A stretch of 64,000 nucleotides of DNA from JBBSTY01 sp038235385 (GCA_038235385.1 JBBSTY010000002.1:9218-73217); one strand, 5' to 3'; shown: positions 16,456 through 26,569, counted from the stretch's first letter. Notes: a model not told the origin generated them from the letters alone. Numbers and translations are program-made.

Positions 16456-17294
16456 GAACGGCGTCGGCGCCGCCGGCGCACGATGGCCACCAGCACCAGC
16501 ACCGCGGCGGCGAGCCCGAGCAGTGGCGCCGCCCGCTGGAGCACCGGGGCCCCGGCGGTGCCCAACAGGTCGATCGGCTCGACCTCGGGGCTGTCGATCA
16601 CCCGCCGAGCGGCCACCGGCTCGGGCTCGGGCTCGGGCTCGGGAACCAGGAGGTCGGGCCTGGGCTCGAGCGGCTCGCGCTCGACGCGCGGCGCATCGTC
16701 GGAGGACCCGTCGATCCCCTCCTTGGCCTCCTCCCACGCCTTGGCGAGCTCGGAAGCCAGCATCTCGGTGGTGTTCCTGGCCCTCCGGGCCACCTCGCCC
16801 GGTGCCGACGGCGCCGGTGCCGAGTCGGATGCATCGGCCTCGACGAGGTCCGCCAGCACCGTGGTCTCGAGGTTGTCGACGAACTGATCGAGGAGCTTGG
16901 CGCTGACGTCGGCCATGACGCCTCGACCGAACTGCGCGACCTTGCCGGTCACCGCGAGGTCGGTGAGGATCGACACGTGGGTGACGCCGTCGCCGCGGGG
17001 TTCGAGCTCGGCGACGATCGTGGCGCTCGCGTTCCCCTGCCCGCGCGTGTCGCGACCGGTGGCGGTGAGGATGACGCGATGGGCGCCGTCGTCCTTCTCG
17101 ACGAACGTGGCCGTGCCCTTGTACTGCGCGGTGATCGGCCCGACCTTGACCTTCACGGTGCCCCGGAAGTCGTCGCCGTCGACCTCGTTCAGCTGCGCCC
17201 CGGGGAGGCACGGAGCGATGCGTTCGAGGTCGGTGAGCAGCGCCCAGGCCTGATCGACGGGTACGGCCACCTCGAACTCGTTGCTCAGCTCCAT
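16452..17294 (-). CDS. coxG: CoxG-type SRPBCC protein, membrane-anchored
   Basis: 280 residues. Residues 1-145 are a CoxG (SRPBCC/START-like) domain: MELSNEFEVAVPVDQAWALLTDLERIAPCLPGA and KVKVGPITAQYKGTATF. A linker with an EP repeat follows, and the C-terminus is a single hydrophobic helix (~255-273, LLGLAAAVLVLVAIV) ending in a poly-arginine tail that stays in the cytoplasm. CoxG recruits carbon monoxide dehydrogenase to the membrane in other bacteria. It overlaps the MocA-like gene by 10 bases, in line with a Cox-accessory operon. Confidence 0.85.
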   Translation of the reverse strand: MELSNEFEVAVPVDQAWALLTDLERIAPCLPGAQLNEVDGDDFRGTVKVKVGPITAQYKGTATFVEKDDGAHRVILTATGRDTRGQGNASATIVAELEPRGDGVTHVSILTDLAVTGKVAQFGRGVMADVSAKLLDQFVDNLETTVLADLVEADASDSAPAPSAPGEVARRARNTTEMLASELAKAWEEAKEGIDGSSDDAPRVEREPLEPRPDLLVPEPEPEPEPVAARRVIDSPEVEPIDLLGTAGAPVLQRAAPLLGLAAAVLVLVAIVRRRRRRRS

Positions 17295-17842
17295 CTGGCC
17301 AGGTCCTCCCTCGTGTCGATGTCGGCGGGCTGCCCGTCGCACGGTACCTCGCACACGAGGTCGGGTCGTCCGAGCATCAGATCCCGCGCCCCGACATCTC
17401 CGGTGCGCGCCAGCTGGTCCCAGATCGATCGGTCGAGGCGGACGGGGTGGCCGCGCCGACCTCCGTAGGTGGCCACGGCGATGCCCGCCGATCGGGTCGC
17501 GGCGATGGCCCGCCAGGCAGCGGGTTCGAGGAACGGTTGGTCGCCGAGGCCCACGACGAGGGCGTCGTGGCGGGCGCCGACGGCGTCGATGGCGGCCGCC
17601 AGCGACGCGGCCTGGCCGTCCACCCACCGCTCGTTCCGCACCACGGTCACGCCGGGTGGCACCACGTGGTCGAGGGCCACGGCACCGGTGACGACGATGG
17701 TCTCGTCCAGCTCGGCGGCGATCGCCGCATCCAGCGCCCATCGCACGACGGGTCGGCCCCGCAACGGCGCCAGCAACTTGTGCGTCGCGCCCTCGAACCG
17801 CACGCCCTCGCCACCGGCGAGGATCACCGCCGCCTCGCTCAT
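17285..17842 (-). CDS. MobA/MocA-like nucleotidyltransferase
   Basis: 185 residues. N-terminal VILAGGEGVRFEGATHKLLAPLRGRPVVRW is the NTP-binding LAGGxGxRxGxxK loop. GLGDQPFLEP is the metal-binding DxP motif, and GHPVRLDRSIWDQL follows. The family attaches CMP or GMP to molybdopterin (MocA/MobA). In Cox and XdhC clusters it makes the molybdopterin cytosine dinucleotide cofactor, which fits the neighbours here. MocA identity rather than another sugar-nucleotide transferase rests on context. Confidence 0.8.
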   Translation of the reverse strand: MSEAAVILAGGEGVRFEGATHKLLAPLRGRPVVRWALDAAIAAELDETIVVTGAVALDHVVPPGVTVVRNERWVDGQAASLAAAIDAVGARHDALVVGLGDQPFLEPAAWRAIAATRSAGIAVATYGGRRGHPVRLDRSIWDQLARTGDVGARDLMLGRPDLVCEVPCDGQPADIDTREDLARWS

Positions 17843-17915
17843 CGCGCTCGCTGCCCGGTCACGGCCCCCAGTCAACCCGACCAGCGCTCGGGCGGCGACC
17901 GCTAGGGTCTGCCGG

Positions 17916-18380
17916 GTGAGCACAAACGACGGTTTCGACGAGCCCCTGGTGGGCGTCACGATGATGTTGGCCGACTCCGCCCAGGTCGCCGACGGTCGCC
18001 TGTTCATCCTCGGCGGCGGGGTCAGCGAGATCGGTCCGGGCGCCCAGCCCATCGCCATCGCCGTGCTCGTCGATGTCCCGTGGGACCGGGCCAACATCTC
18101 CCACGAGTGGCGCTTCGAGCTGCTCGACGAGGACGGTGGTCCCGTCCTCTACGACGACACGCCGATCAGCGTCACCGGCAACTTCGAGGCCGGCCGTCCC
18201 GCCGGGCTCCCCGCAGGCACCCCGATCTCGGTGCCGATGGCCATCAACTTCGGTGCGCTCCCGATCACTCCCGGTCAGCGCTACGAGTGGCGCCTCGCCG
18301 TCAACGGCACGGCCGAGCCGGAGTGGTCGCTGCCCTTCCGGGTGCGGCCGGTCGCCGCGGCGGCGCCACCGAACGCCTGA
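17916..18380 (+). CDS. DUF6941-like conserved hypothetical protein
   Basis: 154 residues. MMLADSAQVADGRLFILGGGVSEIGPGAQPIAIAV is characteristic of a conserved actinobacterial family of small beta-rich proteins that I associate with DUF6941. The function is unknown. GTG start 7 bases after a TAGGGT box, so probably leaderless. It is on the opposite strand to the Cox-type accessory genes that surround it. Confidence 0.65.
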   Translation: MSTNDGFDEPLVGVTMMLADSAQVADGRLFILGGGVSEIGPGAQPIAIAVLVDVPWDRANISHEWRFELLDEDGGPVLYDDTPISVTGNFEAGRPAGLPAGTPISVPMAINFGALPITPGQRYEWRLAVNGTAEPEWSLPFRVRPVAAAAPPNA

Positions 18381-18544
18381 CCCTCCGGCGTCGCGCTCAA
18401 CCGACGACAATCGCCCGCCGACGTAGTCCTTGCCGGCCACCTCGAGCAGCGCCAGTCTCGTCGAGCGCCGCCACCTCCCCGAAGCGCCAGCGGAGTCCGT
18501 CCACGACCAACACCGGTCGTGCTACCTATCCGGACGGACGAACG

Positions 18545-19402
18545 TCATGCATCGGTGGTCGACCCTCGACGATGGATCGGGCCATCGGCATCGCGGAGCG
18601 AGAGGCCGATCCGACCGGTGCGCAGCGCGATGATCTCGGCGCAGATCGACACCGCGGTCTCCTCGGGCGTCCGGGCACCCAGGTCGAGGCCGATGGGGCC
18701 CATGACCCGGGCGAGCTCGGCCTCCGTCGCGCCCTCGGCCCGCAACCGCTCGGCGCGGTCGGCATGCGTCCGGCGGCTGCCCATGGCACCGAGGTAGCCG
18801 ACGTCGGTCCGCACCGCCGCGAGGATGGCGGGCACATCGAACTTGTGGTCGTGGGTCAGCACGCACACCGCGTCGCGCGGACCGAGGCTCGCGCCGTCAC
18901 GCTCCAGCAGCCGGTGCGGCCAGTCGACCACGACCTCGTCCGCCTCGGGGAACCGCCGGGCCGTGGCGAAGACCTCCCGCGCGTCGCAGACGGTCACGTG
19001 GTAGCCGAGCACCTTGGCCACCCGCACCAGCGCGGCGGTGAAGTCGACGGCCCCGAAGATGAGCATCCGCGGGAGCGGTGCGAACGATTCGATGAACACC
19101 GAGACCGCCGACTCGCGCGCTTCGCCGTGCTCGCCGTAGTGGCGCACGGCGTTGGTGCCCGCCCCCAGCTCGCCGACGGCGTCCCGCGCCGCCACCCGAT
19201 CGAGATCGGTGTCACCGAGCGAACCCATCGGCGCGCTCCCGGATCGGATGAGGAGCTTGGCTCCGGTGTGCGGACCCTCGATCACCGTGACCAGCGCGCA
19301 GGGATCGCCGACGATCACGGCGGCGCGGAGCGCGCCGTACACGGTGTCGGTGGGGACCTTCACCAGGGCCGAGAAGTCGGCGTCGAACGGGGGCTCGGGC
19401 AT
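18545..19402 (-). CDS. XdhC/CoxF family protein (XdhC_CoxI plus Rossmann C-terminal domain)
   Basis: 285 residues. The N-terminal ~100 residues belong to the XdhC_CoxI type. The C-terminal part (~110-265) is the XdhC Rossmann domain, with PRMLIFGAVDFTAALVRVAKVLGYHVTVCDAR, VVVDWPHRLL and GYLGAMGSRRTHADRAERLRAEG. Family members insert or sulfurate the molybdenum cofactor of xanthine or CO dehydrogenases. A second, shorter XdhC gene lies 2 bases upstream on the same strand. Confidence 0.85.
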   Translation of the reverse strand: MPEPPFDADFSALVKVPTDTVYGALRAAVIVGDPCALVTVIEGPHTGAKLLIRSGSAPMGSLGDTDLDRVAARDAVGELGAGTNAVRHYGEHGEARESAVSVFIESFAPLPRMLIFGAVDFTAALVRVAKVLGYHVTVCDAREVFATARRFPEADEVVVDWPHRLLERDGASLGPRDAVCVLTHDHKFDVPAILAAVRTDVGYLGAMGSRRTHADRAERLRAEGATEAELARVMGPIGLDLGARTPEETAVSICAEIIALRTGRIGLSLRDADGPIHRRGSTTDA

Positions 19403-19404
19403 CG

Positions 19405-19719
19405 CTACCAGTCCAGCGGCTCGATGAACAGGTGCACGGTTCCCCCGCAGGTGAGGCCGACCGCGAAGGCATCGTCGTCGCTGAACCCGAACGTCACGGT
19501 CCGCCGCTCACCCGACTCGAGGACGGCGAGGGCTTCGGTCACCACCGCCCCCTCCACGCAGCCGCCCGACACCGACCCGGCGACCTCCCCGTCGTCGGCC
19601 ACGACCATCGCGGCACCGGGCAGCCGTGGACCCGAGCCGTCGATGTCGACGACTCGGGCGAGCGCCACCCGGCGGCCCTGTCCCCGCCAGCGATCGATGT
19701 CGGCGAAGAGGTCCCTCAC
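19405..19719 (-). CDS. Short XdhC/CoxI N-terminal domain protein
   Basis: 104 residues consisting of the XdhC_CoxI N-terminal domain only: RRVALARVVDIDGSGPRLPGAAM, then GSVSGGCVEGAVVTEAL and VGLTCGGTVHLFIEPL, where the conserved Cys residues of the family are kept. GTG19719 overlaps the stop of the VWA gene (GTGA junction). Together with the next gene it forms the split XdhC pair seen in CO dehydrogenase-type clusters. Confidence 0.82.
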   Translation of the reverse strand: MRDLFADIDRWRGQGRRVALARVVDIDGSGPRLPGAAMVVADDGEVAGSVSGGCVEGAVVTEALAVLESGERRTVTFGFSDDDAFAVGLTCGGTVHLFIEPLDW

Positions 19720-20846
19720 GATGCGATCACCTCCACGAGGACGTCGAGCGCGGCCAGGCTGTGACCCTCGACGAAGCGGTCGACGTGGGGCAGGGCGGCA
19801 GCCATCCCCCGAGCGAGGGGCTCGTAGCCGTCGGATGCCTTGAGCGGGTTGACCCACACCACCCGGAACGCCACCCGGGCCAGTCGAGCCATCTCGGCGC
19901 CGAGGGCGTCGGGGTCGCCCCGGTCCCACCCGTCGGAGACGATGACGACGACCGCTCCACGGGCGAGGCCGGCCACGCCCCACTCGTCGTTGAACCGCCG
20001 GAGGTTGTCACCGAGCCGGGTGCCACCGGACCAGTCCTCGACCGCGGCCATCGCACGAGCCAGCCCGATGTCGGGGTCGTGGGCGTCGAGCTCGCGGGTG
20101 ACCCGGGTGAGCTGGGTGCCGAGGGTGAAGGCCTCGACCCGGCGCCGCCCGGCGACCGCCGCCTGGGCGAAGCGAAGCACCGCCCGTGCATAGGGGTCCA
20201 TCGATCCGCTCACGTCGGCCAGGATCACGACCCGCCGCGGCCGCGTGGTGCGCACGGCCGTGCGGCGGTGCACCACCTCGCCCCCGGTGCCGAGGGCGTC
20301 GTGCACGGTGCGGGCGAGATCGAGTCGTCCTCCCGTCCGCCGGGACGGTCGCCGGCGACGCGACCGTTGCGGCGCGCCGGTCAGACGGAGCCGCCCGATG
20401 AGCCGATGCGCCTCGGCCAGCTCGTCGCCGGTGCACCGGGCGAGGTCCTTGTGGCGCAGGACCTCGAGATCGCTCCACCGAGCGATGACGGCGCCAGGAG
20501 CCTCGTCGTCCGCGCCCTGGTCGTCGGCGGACGGGTCGATCGGTGGTTCGGCCTCGCCGGCCACGGCCACGACCACCGCAACGGCAACGGACCCGTGGCT
20601 GGCCGGCGCGGTGGCGGGGCCGTCCCAGAACGACGCGAACGCTCGGTCGAACGCGTCGAGCTGCGCCGGGTCCGACACGAGGGTCGCCCTCGCCGCCCAG
20701 TACACCCCGGCACGGCGGTCGACCCCCACCTCCGCGAGCGCGGCGACGAGGTGCAGGACGCGACCGACGGGCACCTCCCACCCCGAGCCGCGGAGGCCGG
20801 CGGCGAGACCCAGGCCCACCTCCTCGGGCGAGCGCGTCGATGTCAC
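19716..20846 (-). CDS. coxE: CoxE-type VWA domain protein
   Basis: 376 residues. A helical N-terminal region (to ~180) is followed by a von Willebrand A domain with the metal site: RRVVILADVSGSMDPY (DxSxS), GGTRLGDNL (Thr) and VVVIVSDGWDRGDP (Asp). CoxE acts with the AAA+ protein CoxD in assembling or activating the Mo-Cu site of CO dehydrogenase. The GTG start overlaps the moxR/coxD stop (GTGA). The frame is open much further upstream but would run through moxR antisense frames. Confidence 0.85.
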   Translation of the reverse strand: MTSTRSPEEVGLGLAAGLRGSGWEVPVGRVLHLVAALAEVGVDRRAGVYWAARATLVSDPAQLDAFDRAFASFWDGPATAPASHGSVAVAVVVAVAGEAEPPIDPSADDQGADDEAPGAVIARWSDLEVLRHKDLARCTGDELAEAHRLIGRLRLTGAPQRSRRRRPSRRTGGRLDLARTVHDALGTGGEVVHRRTAVRTTRPRRVVILADVSGSMDPYARAVLRFAQAAVAGRRRVEAFTLGTQLTRVTRELDAHDPDIGLARAMAAVEDWSGGTRLGDNLRRFNDEWGVAGLARGAVVVIVSDGWDRGDPDALGAEMARLARVAFRVVWVNPLKASDGYEPLARGMAAALPHVDRFVEGHSLAALDVLVEVIAS

Positions 20847-21766
20847 GACGTGTCGTCCCGCGATGTCAGGAGGGCGTCGATGCCGTGGCGGCGCACCCGC
20901 TCCGCGTCCTCGTGGTACTTGACCACCGCGCCCAACGTGGCCTCGACGGTGGCGGCGTCGAGCTCGGTCCGCTCGAGGGCGGCGAGCGCGCTCGTCCAGT
21001 CGATCGCCTCGGCCACACCCGGGGGCTTGTACAGACCGATCCGTCGCAGCTCGTGGGTGGCCGCCGCAACCTGGCGGGCGAGGCGCTCGGACGTGCCCGG
21101 CACGCGTCGGCGCAGGATGGCCAGCTCCCGGGCCGGCTCGGGGTGATCGACCCAGTGGTAGAGGCAGCGGCGCTTGAGCGCGTCGTGCACGTCGCGGGTG
21201 CGGTTGGAGGTGAGAATGACGATCGGCGGAACCGTCGCCCGGCGGGTTCCCAGCTCGGGGATGGTCACCGACCAGTCCGACAGGATCTCGAGGAGGAAGG
21301 CCTCGAACTCGTCGTCGGCCCGGTCGATCTCGTCGATCAGCAGGACGGGCGGTGGCCCGTCGGGCGATTCGAGGGCGAGCAGCAGCGGCCGCCGGAGGAG
21401 GAACCGCTCGGTGTACAGCTCGGATTCGACGTGGTCGACCCCGTCGGCCACCACCCGACCGGCCGCTTCGGCCGTGCGGAGGTGCAGCAGCTGTCGGGCG
21501 TGATCCCACTCGTAGAGGACCTGACCACGATCGATCCCCTCGTAGCACTGCACGCGCAGCAGCTCGCCACCGGTGATGGCGGCCAGCGCCTTGGCCACCT
21601 CGGTCTTGCCGACGCCAGCCGCTCCCTCCAGGAGCAGCGGCCGCCGCATCCGCAGGGCGAGGAAGACCACGGTGGCCAGGCCCTCGTCGGGCAGGTAGTC
21701 GTGCGCGTCGAGCGCCGCGGCCACGGCCTCGACCGAGTCGAGCGCGGCGACCTGGACCTCGCCCAT
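20843..21766 (-). CDS. coxD: MoxR-family AAA+ ATPase (CoxD-like)
   Basis: 307 residues. Walker A LLLEGAAGVGKTEVAKAL, Walker B PPVLLIDEIDRADDEFE, sensor 1 VILTSNRTRDVHDALKRRC with the arginine finger region, and the C-terminal lid HELRRIGLYKPPGVAEAIDW. MoxR proteins are chaperone-like ATPases acting with VWA partners, here the downstream coxE. The ATG overlaps the TGA of a 9-codon leader ORF in a TGATG junction. Confidence 0.88.
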   Translation of the reverse strand: MGEVQVAALDSVEAVAAALDAHDYLPDEGLATVVFLALRMRRPLLLEGAAGVGKTEVAKALAAITGGELLRVQCYEGIDRGQVLYEWDHARQLLHLRTAEAAGRVVADGVDHVESELYTERFLLRRPLLLALESPDGPPPVLLIDEIDRADDEFEAFLLEILSDWSVTIPELGTRRATVPPIVILTSNRTRDVHDALKRRCLYHWVDHPEPARELAILRRRVPGTSERLARQVAAATHELRRIGLYKPPGVAEAIDWTSALAALERTELDAATVEATLGAVVKYHEDAERVRRHGIDALLTSRDDTS

Positions 21767-21795
21767 CAGGTGGTGTCCCCCCACGCGTTGCTCAC
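21766..21795 (-). CDS. Nine-codon leaderless leader ORF coupled to moxR/coxD
   Basis: GTG at 21795 opens a 9-residue frame (MSNAWGDTT) that ends TGA, sharing its last base with the ATG of the MoxR gene. A TACGCT box ends exactly six bases before the GTG. Ribosomes could load on the leaderless GTG and re-initiate on moxR. Too short for any homology argument. Confidence 0.35.
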   Translation of the reverse strand: MSNAWGDTT

Positions 21796-21801
21796 CAGAT
21801 G

Positions 21802-21807
21802 AGCGTA
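21802..21807 (-). promoter_or_regulatory. -10 box upstream of the coxD-coxE-xdhC genes
   Basis: TACGCT on the minus strand followed by six bases and a GTG. It marks a likely promoter for the MoxR-VWA-XdhC run independent of the YceI and CoxM genes upstream. Confidence 0.45.
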
Positions 21808-21869
21808 CGGTCCCTGCCGCGCCGAACGCCGCGCCGCTCGCCGCCCGGGAACGCCGGCCGCGGGGCGGT

Positions 21870-22589
21870 TCACGCCCGCCGGAGGGCGAGCTGGAGCTCG
21901 AGCACACCGTGGTCGGCCGTCTTGACGAACCCCGGGATCTCGACGACCTCCATGCCGTGGTCGGCGAGCACGACGGGGGTGCTCCCGGCCACCGTGATGG
22001 CCCCGCCCGCCCACTTGGCGATCAGGTCGAGCGTCACCGGACGGGTGACCCCGTGAAGGGTGAGGTCGCCGGTGGCGGCGACGGTGACCTCCCGGCCCTC
22101 CTCCAGCGGGGAGGGCAGGACGACGGGTGAGGTGAGGGTGAAGGTCGCCTCCGGGAACTGATCGGTCTGCAGACCCCGGGAGCCGATCGCGTCGTCGCGC
22201 CGGGTCTCGTCGCTCGCCAACCCGGTGACGTCGGCGGTGATGCTCACGTCGGTGACGACGCCATCGGTGATGTCCATCGAGCCCTCGACGGCGGTGGTGC
22301 GCCCGGCGGCTGTCTTGGTGATCGTCTCGCCCACGAACTGCTCGTCGATGCGGTACCCCACGAAGACGTCGTCGCCGGTCACGACCGTCCAGGTGCCGTC
22401 GGGCGTGGCCCCATCGCTGGTCGGGCTCGCCGCAGACCCGCCCGGCGCACCGGTGGTCGTCGGGACATCGATGGCGTCGATGCTCGCCACCTCGGGGGCG
22501 GTGTCGCGCAGGACGACGAACCACACGCCGGCCCCGGCGATGACCAGCACCACCACCACCGCGAGGACGATCTTGGACACCGTGGACAT
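21870..22589 (-). CDS. YceI-like domain protein with N-terminal membrane anchor
   Basis: 239 residues. N-terminal hydrophobic segment (SKIVLAVVVVLVIAGAGVWFVVL, in two pieces around residues 5-27), a Ser/Thr/Gly linker, then a YceI lipocalin-like barrel: WTVVTGDDVFVGYRIDEQF, GSMDITDG, DDAIGSRGLQTDQFPEATF, GDLTLHGVTRPVTLDL. YceI proteins bind polyisoprenoids or similar amphiphiles outside the cytoplasm. A strong Shine-Dalgarno (AGGAGGAACC) precedes the ATG. It interrupts the CoxM to CoxD gene order. Confidence 0.82.
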   Translation of the reverse strand: MSTVSKIVLAVVVVLVIAGAGVWFVVLRDTAPEVASIDAIDVPTTTGAPGGSAASPTSDGATPDGTWTVVTGDDVFVGYRIDEQFVGETITKTAAGRTTAVEGSMDITDGVVTDVSITADVTGLASDETRRDDAIGSRGLQTDQFPEATFTLTSPVVLPSPLEEGREVTVAATGDLTLHGVTRPVTLDLIAKWAGGAITVAGSTPVVLADHGMEVVEIPGFVKTADHGVLELQLALRRA

Positions 22590-22614
22590 GGGTTCCTCCT
22601 GCGAGCGGGACAGG

Positions 22615-23448
22615 TCAGGCACCGACGCCGGCCTCGTCGAGGGCCCGGCGGACCAGCACCCGGGCCAGGTGCTGGCGGAACTCGACGCTGGCGTTGGCAT
22701 CCTCGGGTGGCTCGACACCGTCCGCTGCCTGATCGGCGGCCGCGGCAGCTCCGGCCCCGGAGGTCACGGCGGCCTCGACGGCGGCGGCGCGAACCGGGCG
22801 GCTGTCCATGTTGACCAGGCCGACCCCGGTGTCGCCGCCCGGTGCGTGCACCGCGGCGACACCGACGATGGCCCAGTCCATCGATCGGCGGGTGAACTTC
22901 TGGAACGACCAACCCGCTCCGGTGGCCTTCGGGAACCGGATCTCGACCAGCAGCTCGTCGTCGGCCAGTGCCGTGTCGAGGAACCCGGTGAAGAAGTCGT
23001 CCGCGGCGATCTGACGCCGGCCCTCGGGACCTTCGGCCACGAGGGTGGCACCGAGCGCGAGCGCCACCGCAGGGAGGTCCGAGGCCGGGTCGCCGTGCGC
23101 CAGCGCGCCGCCCACGGTGCCACGGTGACGCACCTGGCGATCACCCACCTGCGAGGTGGCGTGGGCCAGGAGCGTCACGTGCTCGATCAGGAGGGGATCG
23201 TGCTCCACGAGGTGGTGCCGGGTCAGCGCGCCGATGGCGATCTCGGCGCCCTCGTCGCGGACGTAGGACAGGTCGTCGATCCGGCCGACATCGACGAGCA
23301 CCGCCGGCGTGGCCAGGCGGAGCTTCATGAGCGGCAACAGCGAGTGGCCCCCGGCGAGCAGCTTGGCGTCGTCGCCGTGCTCGGTGAGCAGGGCCACCGC
23401 CTCCGCCGCGCTGGACGCCCGGACGAGCTCGAACGGCGCCGGGATCAC
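22615..23448 (-). CDS. coxM: CoxM-type FAD-binding subunit of a molybdenum hydroxylase
   Basis: 277 residues. FAD-binding PCMH-fold motifs AGGHSLLPLMKLRLATP and TVGGALAHGDPASDLPAV are both intact, followed by the CO dehydrogenase flavoprotein C-terminal domain. This subunit passes electrons from the 2Fe-2S subunit to FAD and the respiratory chain. GTG23448 overlaps the coxS stop (GTGA). No gene for the catalytic molybdenum subunit lies next to it. Confidence 0.88.
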   Translation of the reverse strand: MIPAPFELVRASSAAEAVALLTEHGDDAKLLAGGHSLLPLMKLRLATPAVLVDVGRIDDLSYVRDEGAEIAIGALTRHHLVEHDPLLIEHVTLLAHATSQVGDRQVRHRGTVGGALAHGDPASDLPAVALALGATLVAEGPEGRRQIAADDFFTGFLDTALADDELLVEIRFPKATGAGWSFQKFTRRSMDWAIVGVAAVHAPGGDTGVGLVNMDSRPVRAAAVEAAVTSGAGAAAAADQAADGVEPPEDANASVEFRQHLARVLVRRALDEAGVGA

Positions 23449-23960
23449 GGCGTCGCCCCTGCGATCGGGGTGGGCCGCGAGATGGGTCCCGGCGTGTCGT
23501 CGAGCACCCCGGCCGCCGCCAGCACCGACTTGACGATGTTGTGGTAGCCGGTGCACCGACAGAGGTTGCCCTCGATCCCCTCGCGCACCTCGCGCTCGGT
23601 GGGGGCCGGGTGATCGTCGAGGAACGAGACCGCCGCCATGACCATGCCCGGCGTGCAGTAGCCGCACTGCAGGCCGTGGTGCTCTCGGAACGCCTCCTGC
23701 ACGGTGTGCAGGGTGCCGTCGGGGTGGGCGAGACCTTCGATGGTGGTGACCTCGCTGCCGTCGGCCTGCGCCGCGAGCACGGTGCAGCTCTTCACCGAGA
23801 GGCCGTCGAGGAGCACCGTGCACGCACCGCACGACGACGTGTCGCATCCCACGTTGGTGCCGGTGAGGCCCAGCGTCTCACGGAGGTGGTGGACGAGCAG
23901 CGTCCGCGGCTCGACGTCGTGGGTGCTGGCCGCGCCGTTCACCCGCAGGCTGATCTCCAA
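23445..23960 (-). CDS. coxS: CoxS-type 2Fe-2S subunit of a molybdenum hydroxylase
   Basis: 171 residues. A plant-type ferredoxin domain (GCDTSSCGACTVLLDG with a further Cys in VKSCTVLA) and the all-helical second 2Fe-2S domain (QCGYCTPGMVMAA and NLCRCTGYHNI), so all eight cluster ligands are present. I place the start at the TTG at 23960, which lies 8 bases after an AGAGG ribosome binding site and gives the usual length. Longer in-frame starts would add an arginine-rich stretch foreign to the family. Confidence 0.88.
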   Translation of the reverse strand: MEISLRVNGAASTHDVEPRTLLVHHLRETLGLTGTNVGCDTSSCGACTVLLDGLSVKSCTVLAAQADGSEVTTIEGLAHPDGTLHTVQEAFREHHGLQCGYCTPGMVMAAVSFLDDHPAPTEREVREGIEGNLCRCTGYHNIVKSVLAAAGVLDDTPGPISRPTPIAGATP

Positions 23961-24072
23961 GGCGATGTCCTCTCGCTGGGGTGCGCCGGCGGTTCGCCGG
24001 TGGTGGTGCGGGGCGCTCGACCGCACGCCGAGCCCGAGTCTGTCACCGACAGGACCGACGAGTGGTCGCCGT

Positions 24073-24491
24073 TCAGCGATGCATCGGCTCGAGGTCGGAG
24101 CTGAGCTGGTCGAACGGCCAGGACTCGGGCAGCTCGACCGGCTCCTTCGGGAGGGGCCGCACCACGTAGCTCTCCTCACCCGGCTTCACCAGGTTGTACT
24201 CGCCGCGGGCGATGGCCTCGATCTCGGCGTCGGTCTGCAGTTCGTCGATGCGGGCCTGCTTCTCGTCGTTCTCCCGGATCAGATCGTCGACCTGGTGCTG
24301 GGTGAGCGCCACCTGCTGCTTCTTCTCGAGGTAGGTCCGGGTGGGGAACACGCCGAGGGCGAGGGTGACGACGACCAGCGCGGTGAGGGCGAGGGGCCAC
24401 ACCACCCGCCGAACCACGCGCCGATGCGCACGCGGCGCATCGGTGAGGTCGTCGCCCCGCGACCCCGCGCGCCCGCCGCCGCGCTCGGTCC

Positions 24492-24495
<4 letters not shown>
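24073..24495 (-). CDS. ftsB: FtsB/DivIC septum formation initiator family protein
   Basis: 140 residues. Basic N-terminus, one membrane helix (WPLALTALVVVTLALGVF, ~33-50), then a coiled coil (LEKKQQVALTQHQVDDLIRENDE, in part) and ARGEYNLVKPGEESYVV, the conserved DivIC/FtsB segment. It links FtsL and FtsQ in the divisome. GTG24495 overlaps the enolase stop in a GTGA junction. The 112 bases to coxS downstream show no gene. Confidence 0.88.
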
Positions 24496-25781
<1,286 letters not shown>

Positions 25782-25972
25782 GAGGTGGTTCTCCCTTGGC
25801 TCGACTGGAAAGTGTGACAGCTGCGCGACCTGGGGACGGGGACCCACCGGGGCCCCGGAGGGCACACCGAAGGGACGGGGACGCCCCGACCGAAGTCTCC
25901 GGACCTGGCCTGCGGTGCGCAAATCGGCATCGTCGCTCAAGAACCGACCGCGGGACTGCCGATACTCCCGAC

Positions 25973-26479
25973 GTGCCCTCGACAACGCTCCCCCGACACG
26001 CCCGAACCAACCGGATCGCCGCCGTGGTGGCCCTGACGGCCGTGGCGCTCCTCCTGACCGCCTGCATGATCCCGGAGGAGTCGACGGCCTTCAACCTCGT
26101 GAACCGGGATCGGGCGGCCGTCGGCTCCGCTCCCCTGTCGGCCAACCAAGCCGCCGTGACCAAGGCGCAGAACTGGGCCACCCACCTGGCGCTGAACTCG
26201 GGCGGCGTCTGCAACAGCTCGAAGCTCATCCACTCGAACCTGACCGACGGCGCCCCCGCCGGCTGGCGGGCCCTCGCCGAGAACATCGCCTGCGCGTCCG
26301 GGACGGGTCCCTGGTCCGGTTCCGTGCCCCAGCTCCACGCGCAGTTCATGGGCTCGAGCGGCCATCGGGCCAACCTCACGAACCCCCGGTACAACTACGC
26401 CGGCATCGGCCTGTCGATGATCTCGACCGGGCCCAACTCGTGGGTGGTCTTCGAAACCCAGGTCTTCGTGCAGCTCTAG
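25973..26479 (+). CDS. CAP/SCP-domain secreted lipoprotein
   Basis: 168 residues. Signal peptide with lipobox LLLTAC (Cys31), so the mature protein is probably lipid-anchored outside the membrane. The CAP domain shows NLVNRDRAAVGSAPLSANQ, HSNLTDGAPAGWRALAENIAC and HAQFMGSSGHRANLTNPRYNYAGIGL, with the His/Glu cavity residues. The family function in bacteria is poorly known (possible envelope hydrolase or lipid binding). It is divergent from eno, with 190 bases between. Confidence 0.85.
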   Translation: MPSTTLPRHARTNRIAAVVALTAVALLLTACMIPEESTAFNLVNRDRAAVGSAPLSANQAAVTKAQNWATHLALNSGGVCNSSKLIHSNLTDGAPAGWRALAENIACASGTGPWSGSVPQLHAQFMGSSGHRANLTNPRYNYAGIGLSMISTGPNSWVVFETQVFVQL

Positions 26480-26525
26480 AGCGTCCCACCCCTGATCTCC
26501 CGCCACGCTGGCCCGCCAGCGCTTC

Positions 26526-26569
26526 CCCCGACGCCGGTCCGGTCAACGACGACCCAGCCGGCGTCGGGG
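26526..26569 (+). terminator. Long GC hairpin, possible terminator
   Basis: CCCCGACGCCGG (26526-26537) pairs perfectly with CCGGCGTCGGGG (26558-26569) across a 20-base loop, 46 bases after the CAP lipoprotein stop. No U-tract follows (the next bases are AAGGCGGGGGG), so it may act as a Rho-assisted or structural element. The rest of 26480-26759 shows no gene. Confidence 0.5.

Noticed and set aside
16621..16645. Tandem ggctcg repeats as a regulatory satellite
   Set aside because: They encode an EPEPEP linker inside coxG in frame; a protein low-complexity linker explains them.
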